A DNA stretch of 64,000 nt from assembly GCA_016196755.1 (NCBI GenBank), contig JACPXC010000038.1:82746-146745 (forward strand), written 5' to 3'. The notes under the pieces were generated by a model, which saw only the letters and a program-made list of their open reading frames with translations, ran no database searches and was not told where the DNA came from. Origin of the DNA: Elusimicrobiota bacterium (GTDB taxonomy: Bacteria > Elusimicrobiota > Elusimicrobia > UBA1565). This document shows, piece after piece, positions 15,852-22,882 of the stretch; the stretch's first letter is position 1; each line of letters starts with the position of its first letter. The position numbers and the translations under genes were made by a program.

Positions 15852-16863
15852 GCTGGGTCCAGAAGCGGTCGTAGACCGGCGCCGCTTCGCCGACCTCGTG
15901 CATCCACTCGAGGCTCTTGAGCAGCTTCTCTTCGCCGGTCACGGTGGGGTCCTTCTTGAGCTCCTCGGGCAGGAACTTCCGCGCCGGGATGTTGGGCAAG
16001 CCGCCGCGCAGCTTCACGGCCGCCTTGGCGTGGTTGGCGGGCTCGAGCAGGAAGTCGACGAGCTTCATCGCCGCCGCGGCGTTCGGGGAGCCCTTCACCG
16101 CGCAGAGCGTGTCCATCCAGATGAACCCGCCCTCCTTGGGTATGGCGAAGCGCAACGAAGGCTTCTCCTCCGCGGCCTGGTTCACGTCGGAGGACCAGGC
16201 ATGGGCCAAGGCCAGCTCGCCGGAGATGAGCAGGGCCTTCTGGTTGTCGCTCGAGTAGGTGCGGACCAGGGGCTTCTGGTCGCGCAGCTTCGCGTAGGCC
16301 GCCTCGAGATGCTTGGGGTCCTTCGAGGAGGCCGGCAGGCCGAGGAACTGCAGCGCCAGCGCGAAGACCTCGCGCTGGTCGTTGAGCATCCCGATGCGGC
16401 CCTTCTGGGTCGGGTCCCATAGCGCGGCCCAAGAGGTCGGGGCGGGCTTCACCCTCTCGCTGTCGTAGGCGATGCCGGTCAGCCCGTAGATGTAGGGCAC
16501 GCAGTTTTGCATCTCGGGGTCGTAATAGAGGCTCTTGAAGCGCGGGTCGACGTTCTTGAGGTTCGGCATGGCCGCCTTGTCGAGGTCCGCGAGGAGCCCC
16601 TGCACGCGCATGATGGAGACCATGTAGTCGCTGGGGGTGATGAGGTCATAGCCCCCGCCGCCGCCCATGAGCTTGGCCAGCATCTCCTCGTTGGAGGCGA
16701 AGTAGGTCGCCGTCACCTTGATCCCGGTCTTCTTCTCGAACTCGGCGAAGAGCTCGGGGTCGTCGTAGGAGTCCCAGGTGTAGAACCGCACCTCGGAGGC
16801 CTTGGGGTTGGCGCAGGCCGCCAGGACCAGCACCGCCAGGACCGAGCTAATGAGACGATGCAT
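15838..16863 (-). CDS. potD: Spermidine/putrescine ABC transporter, substrate-binding protein
   Basis: This 341-residue periplasmic binding protein has a lipoprotein-type signal (MHRLISSVLAVLVLAACANP) and the PotD/PotF fold: RFYTWDSYDDPELFAEFEKK at the amino end, GGGGYDLITPSDYMV, NCVPYIYGLTGIAYD and a terminal WTQLKAG. It captures spermidine or putrescine for PotABC. The start chosen is the ATG at 16863, which sits just upstream of the signal peptide. Its frame is open further upstream but has no signal there. It overlaps potC by 17 bases and is the last gene of a complete potABCD operon. Confidence 0.93.
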   Translation of the reverse strand: MHRLISSVLAVLVLAACANPKASEVRFYTWDSYDDPELFAEFEKKTGIKVTATYFASNEEMLAKLMGGGGGYDLITPSDYMVSIMRVQGLLADLDKAAMPNLKNVDPRFKSLYYDPEMQNCVPYIYGLTGIAYDSERVKPAPTSWAALWDPTQKGRIGMLNDQREVFALALQFLGLPASSKDPKHLEAAYAKLRDQKPLVRTYSSDNQKALLISGELALAHAWSSDVNQAAEEKPSLRFAIPKEGGFIWMDTLCAVKGSPNAAAAMKLVDFLLEPANHAKAAVKLRGGLPNIPARKFLPEELKKDPTVTGEEKLLKSLEWMHEVGEAAPVYDRFWTQLKAG

Positions 16864-17629
16864 CTTCCCCTCCCTGCAGGAGCCAGGCCGCGACGACGAG
16901 CACCAAGGACGCCAGGAACAGGAGCGTCGACAGGGCATTCACCTCGGGGCTGATGGCGAACTTGAGCATCGAGTATATCTGTATCGGCAGGGTCGTGGTT
17001 GACGGCCCCGCGACGAAGAAGCTGATCAGGAAGCAGTCGATCGAGATCACGAATGCCATCAGCGCCCCGGCGGCGATGGCGGGCATGAGCAGAGGCAGGG
17101 TCACCTTGCGGAGCGCCTGCCAGCGCGTGGCCCCCAGGTCGACGGCGGCGTCCTCCAGGCGCGGGTCGATCTTCTCGAGCCGTGCCTTGACGATCAGCCA
17201 GACGATCGGGACGTTGAGCGTGGTGTGCGCGACGATCAGGGCGAGGAGCCCCAGGTCTGCCTTGAACAGCCCGAAGAAGAGCAGAAAGCCCACCGCCAGC
17301 ATGAGCTCGGGAATGAGCAGCGGCACGTAGAAGAAGGCGTCCTTGGCCTTGCGCGCGGGCGTCGCCTCCCGCCCGCGGGCCACGGCCGCGAGGGTGCCGA
17401 GCACGGTGGCCAGCGCGGTGGAGACCGCGGCCACGACCGTGCTGTTCCACGTGGAGGCCATGATCTTGCGGTCGGCGAGCAGTTTCGCGTACCAGTCCCA
17501 GGTGAACCCCGTCCAAGCCGCGCCGAAGCGCGAGGCGTTAAACGAGAACGCCACCAGGACGAGGAGCGGTAGGTAGAGGAAGGCCAGGGTCCCCCAGCCC
17601 ATCACCGGAAGGAAGAGCGAGCGCCTCAT
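16847..17629 (-). CDS. potC: Spermidine/putrescine ABC transporter, permease C
   Basis: This 260-residue inner-membrane permease has six transmembrane segments. The EAA loop that docks on PotA is visible as EDAAVDLGATRWQALRKVTLPLLMPAI. The amino terminus (GTLAFLYLPLLVLVAFSFNASRF) is typical of PotC. The start overlaps the potB stop by four bases, and the end overlaps potD. It forms the translocation channel together with PotB. Confidence 0.93.
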   Translation of the reverse strand: MRRSLFLPVMGWGTLAFLYLPLLVLVAFSFNASRFGAAWTGFTWDWYAKLLADRKIMASTWNSTVVAAVSTALATVLGTLAAVARGREATPARKAKDAFFYVPLLIPELMLAVGFLLFFGLFKADLGLLALIVAHTTLNVPIVWLIVKARLEKIDPRLEDAAVDLGATRWQALRKVTLPLLMPAIAAGALMAFVISIDCFLISFFVAGPSTTTLPIQIYSMLKFAISPEVNALSTLLFLASLVLVVAAWLLQGGEDASSH

Positions 17630-18450
17630 GCCCGGGCCTCTTGGCGCCGCGACAGGGCCAGGCCGCCGGCCACGACGGCCATCAGCGCCAGAGACAGGGC
17701 CGAGCCGAAGGGCCAGTCGCGCAAGACGAGGTACTGCTGGTGGATGAGGTTCCCGGCCATCACGAGCTTCGAGCCGCCGAGGATGTCGGGCGTGACGAAG
17801 TCGCCCAGCGTCCAGACGAAGACCAGGATCGAGCCCGCGGTCAGCCCCGGCCTAGACAGCGGCAGCGTGACGCGCCGGAAGGCCTGGGCCGGCGTGGCGT
17901 AGAGGTCCTGGGCCGCGTCGACCAGCGCCCAGTCCAGCTTCTCGAGCGTGGCATAGAGCGGCAGGACCATGAACGGCAGGTGTTCGTAGACCAGACCGAC
18001 GATGACCGCGCCCCGCGTGAAGAGCAGGTCGACCGGCTCCCCGGTGAGGCCTAAAGCCGAGAGTAGGGCGTTGAGCGGGCCGCTGCGCCCGAGGATGAAC
18101 ATCCAGGCGTATAGCCGGACGAGGACGTTGGTCCAGAACGGGATGAGCACCAGGAGGATCAGGGGACCCTGCCGGCGCTTGGGGGCCCGCGCGATCCAGT
18201 AGGCCAGCGGGTAGGCCAGGACGGCGCAGACCACGGTGTTGAGAGCGGCCAGGGCCAGCGAGCGCGCGAAGACCTCGAAGTAGAGCGGGTCGAAGAGGCG
18301 GCCGTAGGCCGCTAGGCTGAGGCGCCACTCGACGCCGCCGTAGGGGCCGCGCGCCGCCAGGCTGACCGCGACGATGAAGGCCAGCGGCAGGCCCAGGAAG
18401 ACCGACTGCCAGGCCAGGGCCGGCCAGTCGAGCCGGCGGTGCCGGCTCAT
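17626..18450 (-). CDS. potB: Spermidine/putrescine ABC transporter, permease B
   Basis: This 274-residue permease pairs with PotC. It has six transmembrane segments, with the EAA-type loop VDAAQDLYATPAQAFRRVTLPL near the carboxy end and the PotB-typical IPFWTNVLVRLYAWMFILG in the middle. It lies 49 bases downstream of potA. That gap holds a hairpin, so potA and potBCD levels might be tuned separately. Confidence 0.92.
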   Translation of the reverse strand: MSRHRRLDWPALAWQSVFLGLPLAFIVAVSLAARGPYGGVEWRLSLAAYGRLFDPLYFEVFARSLALAALNTVVCAVLAYPLAYWIARAPKRRQGPLILLVLIPFWTNVLVRLYAWMFILGRSGPLNALLSALGLTGEPVDLLFTRGAVIVGLVYEHLPFMVLPLYATLEKLDWALVDAAQDLYATPAQAFRRVTLPLSRPGLTAGSILVFVWTLGDFVTPDILGGSKLVMAGNLIHQQYLVLRDWPFGSALSLALMAVVAGGLALSRRQEARA

Positions 18451-18479
18451 GGTCGCCCCCTACGGATCAGGGGTCGACC
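18451..18479 (-). other. Inverted repeat in the potA-potB gap
   Basis: GGTCGCCCC and GGGGTCGACC can pair with one bulged base around a ten-base loop. The structure lies between potA and potB and has no T tract. It could stabilise or attenuate the mRNA, or it may be chance in GC-rich DNA. Confidence 0.3.
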
Positions 18480-18499
18480 ATTCCCTGCGCTATGCTCGG

Positions 18500-19618
18500 T
18501 CATGGCCGGACGGGACGGGCGTCTTCGTCGCGCCACTGCACGAGGACGCGCTCGCCGGGACGCCGGACGCCGCGCAGCGGCGAGCTCTGCTCGTGGACCT
18601 CGAGGGCCCTGCCGCCGGCGGTGCGTACCCGGTAGCGGACCTCGCCGCCGAGGAAGACCGTGCTCTCGACGAGGCCGGGCACCCGGTTCTCGAGCTCATT
18701 CTCGACGCCGTCGGAGGCGATGTGGATGCGCTCAGGACGCAGGCAGAGGGTGGTCTCCTCCCCCGGGCGCACGCCCTCGGCCAGGTAGGCCGTCATGCGG
18801 CCGAGTTCGGGCACGTCGATGACGGCGCGGCGGGCGGTGCCCGGCGCGGAGACGAGCAGCGGCTCGACCTCGGCGACCTTGCCGACCAGCAGATTCGAGA
18901 CCCCGACGAAGTCGGCGACGAAGCGCGAGGCCGGGTTCTCGTAGACTTCCTGCGGGGTGCCGATCTGCTCGATGCGGCCGCCGCGCATGACGGCGATGCG
19001 GTCGGCCAGGGCCAGGGCCTCCTCCTGGTCGTGGGTGACGAAGACGAAGCTGATGCCGACCTTGGCCTGCAGGGCCTTGAGCTCGACGCGCATGTCCTGG
19101 CGCAGGCGCTCGTCGAGCGCGGCCAGCGGCTCGTCGAGGAGGAGGACCTCCGGCTCGTTGACGAGCGCGCGCGCCAGCGCGACGCGCTGCTGCTGGCCGC
19201 CGGAGAGCTGGTGCGGGTAGCGCCCGGCCAGGGCGTCGAGCCGGACGGTGCGCAGCCCTTCCGCCGCGCGCTCCTGGACCTGGTCCTCGGAGAGGCGCTT
19301 CATGCGCAGGCCGAAAGCCACGTTGTCCTTGACCGTCATATGCGGGAAGAGCGCGTAATGCTGGAAGACCATGTTGACGGGGCGCTCGTTGGGCGGCACG
19401 CGCGCCACGTCGCGGCCCTCGACGAGGACCTCGCCCTCGTCGGGGAACTCGAAGCCGGCGATCATGCGCAGGAGCGTGGTCTTGCCGCAGCCCGAGGGGC
19501 CGAGCAGGGCGAAAAACTCGCCGTCGCCGATCGTAAGGTCCACGCGGTCGACCGCCGTCGTCTGGCCGAAACGCTTGAGGACTCCTTTCAGCTCGACGGA
19601 GGGGGCGGGGGACGGCAC
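18500..19618 (-). CDS. potA: Spermidine/putrescine ABC transporter, ATPase
   Basis: This 372-residue ATPase has Walker A (GPSGCGKTTLLRMIAGFEFP), the signature LSGGQQQRVALARAL, Walker B (EVLLLDEPLAALD), the switch His in FVFVTHDQEEALALADR, and a carboxy-terminal TOBE domain (near residues 285-365) with CLRPERIHI. It energises import of polyamines by PotBC. It is the first gene of the potABCD operon. The fixX gene ends 13 bases upstream on the same strand, so read-through from the fix genes is possible. Confidence 0.94.
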   Translation of the reverse strand: MPSPAPSVELKGVLKRFGQTTAVDRVDLTIGDGEFFALLGPSGCGKTTLLRMIAGFEFPDEGEVLVEGRDVARVPPNERPVNMVFQHYALFPHMTVKDNVAFGLRMKRLSEDQVQERAAEGLRTVRLDALAGRYPHQLSGGQQQRVALARALVNEPEVLLLDEPLAALDERLRQDMRVELKALQAKVGISFVFVTHDQEEALALADRIAVMRGGRIEQIGTPQEVYENPASRFVADFVGVSNLLVGKVAEVEPLLVSAPGTARRAVIDVPELGRMTAYLAEGVRPGEETTLCLRPERIHIASDGVENELENRVPGLVESTVFLGGEVRYRVRTAGGRALEVHEQSSPLRGVRRPGERVLVQWRDEDARPVRP

Positions 19619-19631
19619 GGCGGCGGGAGGC

Positions 19632-19937
19632 TTATCCGTACTTGTACTTGACGCCGTGGCCGCCGATCGGCCAGTCGCAGACGATGTTGTCGAACGGGCA
19701 GAGCATGCGGCAGGCGCCGCACTCGATGCAGTTCTCGTAGGCGACGAGGATCTTCTTCTGCGCGTCCTCCCACTCGTAGACCTTGGCGGGACAGACGGTG
19801 ACGCAGGGCTTGTCCGGGCACTTGGTGACGCAGGGGGACGCGGCCGAGGAGTCCTTGAGGGTGATGTGGGTCTCGTTGTGCTTCTTCCAGTCGAGCAGGC
19901 CGAGCTTGGCCTCGACCGACTCCTTCATGTGGCTCAT
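19632..19937 (-). CDS. fixX: FixX-type ferredoxin, partner of the ETF:quinone oxidoreductase
   Basis: This 101-residue ferredoxin-like protein has cysteines arranged as in FixX: CVTKCPDKPCVTVCPAKVYEW, then NCIECGACRMLCPFDNI. It carries an Fe-S cluster that passes electrons between electron-transfer flavoprotein and quinone together with FixC. The start overlaps the fixC stop by four bases. No fixA or fixB (the flavoprotein subunits) lies in this window, so they must be elsewhere if present. It may serve fatty-acid or amine oxidation, or flavin-based electron bifurcation. Confidence 0.9.
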   Translation of the reverse strand: MSHMKESVEAKLGLLDWKKHNETHITLKDSSAASPCVTKCPDKPCVTVCPAKVYEWEDAQKKILVAYENCIECGACRMLCPFDNIVCDWPIGGHGVKYKYG

Positions 19938-21232
19938 ACCGCCACCTTCCTCAGCGGGAACAGCTCCCGCGCCATCCTGATCAGGCCGCGTTTCCGTATT
20001 AGGCCGAGCGCCTTCGCGAAATGATCTTTCTTGGGCTGCCCGTCGGCCGTAAATCTCAGGTGGGCCAGGTCGCAGGCCAGCCGCGGGTAAAAATCAAGGA
20101 AGCCCTCGCAGGACTCGACGTGGTCCTCGATGTCCTTGGTCTCGACGAGGTCGGGCCAGATGTAGGAGGCCTTGAGCTTGTCGACGTAGGCCGAGAGCGA
20201 GGCCTCGGAGAAGTCGCCGCGGGCCTTGGCCTCGATGACGGTCTGGCCGGCGAGCATCCCCGAGGTCATGGCCAGGTTCGAGCCCTCGCGGAAGGCCGGG
20301 TTGATCATCTGGGCCGCGTCGCCGGCGATCAGGAACCCGTCCTTGGCCAGCGGGGGCATGGAGTTGAACCCTCCCTCGGGGATGAGGTGGGCCGAGTACT
20401 CGAGGGGCGTCGAGCCTTCGATGAGCTTGGCGATGATGGGGTGCTTCTTGACCTTCTCGAGGTGCTCGGAGGGACGGATCCCGGTCTTCTGGTAGTGGCT
20501 GAGTTTGGCACCCACGCCCAGCGAGAGCGAGTCCTTGTTCGTGTAGAGGAAGGCGTAGCCGAGCATCCCCAAGGACAGCGAGCCGAAGAACTCCGTCGTA
20601 GCACCCTCGCCCTTGGCCAGGGCGAAGCGGTCCTCGATCTTCTCGGAGGGCAGGCCCAGGATCTCCTTGGCGCCGAGGGCGACCTCGGAGGACTTCAGCT
20701 CGGCGCGGTAGCCGGCCTTCTGCGCCAGGATGGAGTTGACGCCGTCGGCGGCGATGACGACGTCGGCCAAGAGCTCCTCGCCGTCGGAGGTCTTAACGCC
20801 GCATATCTTCCCGTCCTTGCGGATGACGGTGTCGACCTTGACGCCGCAGAGGAGGTTGACGCCGGCCTCCTCGGCCTTCTTGGCGTACCACTGGTCGAAG
20901 CGCACGCGGATGATGGTGAAGCAGTTCGGGACGCCCTCGAGGAACTTCTGGGAGCGGTAGCCGACGGTGACCGAGGAGTCCTCGGTGGTGATGCAGGTGC
21001 GCTGCTCGACGATGGGGCGCTCGACGGGGGACTCGGCGTCCTTCCAGAACTCGGGCACCACGTCATGGAGCATCTTCGAGTAGAGCACGGCGCCCTGCAC
21101 GTTCTTGGCGCCGGGGTACTCGCCGCGCTCGAGGAGGACGACGCTCAGGCCCGCGCGGGCCATCGTGATGGCGGCCGTGGTGCCGGCGGGACCGGCGCCG
21201 ACGACTATGGCGTCGAACTTGTCGTCGGACAC
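19934..21232 (-). CDS. fixC: FixC-type electron transfer flavoprotein-quinone oxidoreductase
   Basis: This 432-residue flavoprotein has the FAD-binding motif VVGAGPAGTTAAITMARAG at the amino end, the FixC-typical ERGEYPGAKNVQGAVLY, a middle quinone/ubiquinone-binding part, and the second FAD block DGFLIAGDAAQMINPAFREG. With FixX it accepts electrons from electron-transfer flavoprotein and passes them to membrane quinone. It lies 3 bases downstream of a receiver protein gene on the same strand, which is unusual company for a fix gene. Confidence 0.92.
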   Translation of the reverse strand: MSDDKFDAIVVGAGPAGTTAAITMARAGLSVVLLERGEYPGAKNVQGAVLYSKMLHDVVPEFWKDAESPVERPIVEQRTCITTEDSSVTVGYRSQKFLEGVPNCFTIIRVRFDQWYAKKAEEAGVNLLCGVKVDTVIRKDGKICGVKTSDGEELLADVVIAADGVNSILAQKAGYRAELKSSEVALGAKEILGLPSEKIEDRFALAKGEGATTEFFGSLSLGMLGYAFLYTNKDSLSLGVGAKLSHYQKTGIRPSEHLEKVKKHPIIAKLIEGSTPLEYSAHLIPEGGFNSMPPLAKDGFLIAGDAAQMINPAFREGSNLAMTSGMLAGQTVIEAKARGDFSEASLSAYVDKLKASYIWPDLVETKDIEDHVESCEGFLDFYPRLACDLAHLRFTADGQPKKDHFAKALGLIRKRGLIRMARELFPLRKVAV

Positions 21233-21235
21233 GGC

Positions 21236-21607
21236 CTAGGCGTTCTTTCCGACGATCGCCTCGACCTTCTCGAGGAGCTCGTCGGTCTTGAAGGGCTTGG
21301 TCATGAAGCCCTTCACCTGCTCGAACTTCTTGAACAGGGTGCGCGAGGGCTCCAAGGCCGTCATGACGATGATGGGGATGGCCTTGGTGGCGTCGTCTTG
21401 GGAGATCTTGATCTGAAGGGAGTAGCCGTCGATGCCGGGGAGCATGACGTCGAGGAGGATGAGGTCGGGCTTATTGTCGATGATGGCGTTCCAGGCGTGG
21501 CGGCCGGAGTCGCAGGTGACGACCTCGAACTTCCCCTGCTCGAGGGTGAAGCGCATGAGGTTGAGCATCTCCGGCTCGTCGTCGATGACCAGCACCTTCT
21601 TAGCCAT
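21236..21607 (-). CDS. Single-domain response regulator (CheY-like)
   Basis: This 123-residue receiver domain has no output domain. The acidic pocket VIDDEPE, the phosphoacceptor Asp in LILLDVMLPGIDGYS and the Lys in GFMTKPFKTDE are all present. It is followed by fixC after 3 bases, so a sensor kinase elsewhere may link phosphorylation to this electron-transfer operon. Such stand-alone receivers act as phosphorelay carriers or bind effector proteins. No kinase gene is adjacent. Confidence 0.9.
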   Translation of the reverse strand: MAKKVLVIDDEPEMLNLMRFTLEQGKFEVVTCDSGRHAWNAIIDNKPDLILLDVMLPGIDGYSLQIKISQDDATKAIPIIVMTALEPSRTLFKKFEQVKGFMTKPFKTDELLEKVEAIVGKNA

Positions 21608-21649
21608 GGGCGATGTTCCTCTCGGAGGCGTCCCGTTTCATCGTGGGCA

Positions 21650-22201
21650 TTATATATTAGATTGCCGCATTTTTCTGAAATAGGTCCAGTACTGGACGGC
21701 GGCGGCGGCGCTCAGGGCCGTCCCTATGACGAGCACCGGGACGTGTAGACGGCCCGTTATGAGGATGTCGAAGAAGGCCAGGTATTGGCCGACGGTGGCC
21801 GCCTTGCCCACTTTGGTGGGGCGCATCTCCCCTATAAGGGAGTAGAGTCCACATCCCAGCGCCCAGACAACGGCGGCGATGACGCAGAGGTCCCGGATTC
21901 CCAGGAGGGCGACCGCTCCCCAGGTGAGGAGGCCGGCCCGGACCAAGGTGATGACCACGGCTAGGAAGAACAACTTGTCGGCGGCCGGGTCGAGGAGCAG
22001 CCCGAAGCGGCTGGTCCAGCCGAACTTCCGGGCCAGGGCGCCGTCGAGGTATTCGGTCAGCAGGGCCACGGCGGCGATGGTCAATCGGCGGGTCGGTGGG
22101 GCGAACGGGAAATAGAGGGCTAGGACGATGCGCAGGCAGGTCAGGAGGTTGGGGACGTGCCGCAACCTGGTCTTGACTATATGACCATTAGTGACTACCA
22201 T
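21650..22201 (-). CDS. CDP-alcohol phosphatidyltransferase family membrane protein
   Basis: This 183-residue membrane enzyme has four to six hydrophobic segments and the CDP-alcohol motif TEYLDGALARKFGWTSRFGLLLDPAADK. The first acidic residue of the usual D-x-x-D-G motif is Glu here, while the other three Asp residues are kept. It probably makes phosphatidylglycerophosphate or another phospholipid from CDP-diacylglycerol. The ATG at 22201 lies inside the divergent antitoxin promoter palindrome. A TTG at 22165 would begin directly at RHVPNLLTCLRI, the usual start of this family, and is a serious alternative. Confidence 0.78.
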   Translation of the reverse strand: MVVTNGHIVKTRLRHVPNLLTCLRIVLALYFPFAPPTRRLTIAAVALLTEYLDGALARKFGWTSRFGLLLDPAADKLFFLAVVITLVRAGLLTWGAVALLGIRDLCVIAAVVWALGCGLYSLIGEMRPTKVGKAATVGQYLAFFDILITGRLHVPVLVIGTALSAAAAVQYWTYFRKMRQSNI

Positions 22202-22207
22202 ATAGTC
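22173..22207 (+). promoter_or_regulatory. Leaderless promoter with 9-bp inverted repeat (Phd/PIN cassette)
   Basis: TTGACT (22173-22178) and TACCAT (22196-22201) are 17 bases apart, and the ATG at 22208 begins six bases after the -10 box. A perfect inverted repeat, GACTATATG (22175-22183) and CATATAGTC (22199-22207), brackets the promoter core. It fits an operator for the antitoxin. The same DNA contains the likely start region of the leftward phosphatidyltransferase gene. Confidence 0.55.
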
Positions 22208-22465
22208 ATGGTATCAGTAAACATCGCCGTTCTCAAGGCCAAATTGAGCTTTTACCTCGCCCAGGTCAAGCAAGGAAACGAGATCCTGGTCATGGACCGG
22301 AATACCCCGGTGGCCAGACTGCTCCCTTCGGCCCAGCGCGGCCGCGGCCTCGTCATCTCCAAGGCCAGAAAGAGCCCGGCCAGCCTAAAGGCGATGAAGT
22401 TTCATCCGTTGAAGCACCGCACCGACTCCACGGCGCTGCTTCGGGAAGACCGGGATCGGCGGTGA
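22208..22465 (+). CDS. Antitoxin, Phd/YefM-like
   Basis: This 85-residue protein starts VSVNIAVLKAKLSFYLAQVKQGNEILVMDRNTPVARLLP, the usual Phd/YefM DNA-binding and dimer domain. The carboxy tail is basic and probably wraps around the toxin. The ATG at 22208 was chosen since the promoter lies just in front. The longer open frame from 22157 would run through the promoter. It overlaps the PIN toxin gene by four bases (GTGA). Confidence 0.82.
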   Translation: MVSVNIAVLKAKLSFYLAQVKQGNEILVMDRNTPVARLLPSAQRGRGLVISKARKSPASLKAMKFHPLKHRTDSTALLREDRDRR

Positions 22466-22881
22466 AAGTCTATCTGGAAACGTCGGTCATACTGAGGAAG
22501 CTCCTCGGAGAACCCGACGCCCTCAAGCAATGGGGTGAATGGAAGGAAGGCTGCACCAGCGAGATAACTCTCGTGGAATCCCTCCGAGCCCTGGACCGCC
22601 TGAGGCTCCGGGGAATCCTTGACGACGCCGTCGTCGCGGAGAAGATGCGGCTCCTGAGAGAAATCCTCGAGGCCGTCGATGTCATCGCTCTCGACGCCCA
22701 TGTCCTCAACCGGTCCGCGCAGAGCTTTCCGACGGTTATCGGCGCGTTGGACGCCGTTCATCTCTCGAGCGCCCTGCTGTACGTCGAACAGCGGGATGAA
22801 AAGCTCGTGTTTCTGACCCACGACCGCCAGCTCGGAACGGCGGCCGAGGCCCTGGGGTTGGAGACGCGCGGTTTGGGTTAG
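22462..22881 (+). CDS. VapC-like PIN-domain toxin (ribonuclease)
   Basis: This 139-residue PIN-domain protein has the acidic residues expected for metal-dependent RNase activity: YLETSVILRKL at the amino end (Glu where Asp is more common), LVESLRAL, GALDAVHLSSAL and LTHDRQLG. VapC toxins cut tRNA or rRNA when the antitoxin is degraded. The GTG start overlaps the antitoxin stop. tilS starts two bases after its end, so a tRNA-modification gene may depend partly on this operon. Confidence 0.85.
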   Translation: MKVYLETSVILRKLLGEPDALKQWGEWKEGCTSEITLVESLRALDRLRLRGILDDAVVAEKMRLLREILEAVDVIALDAHVLNRSAQSFPTVIGALDAVHLSSALLYVEQRDEKLVFLTHDRQLGTAAEALGLETRGLG

Positions 22882-22882
22882 G

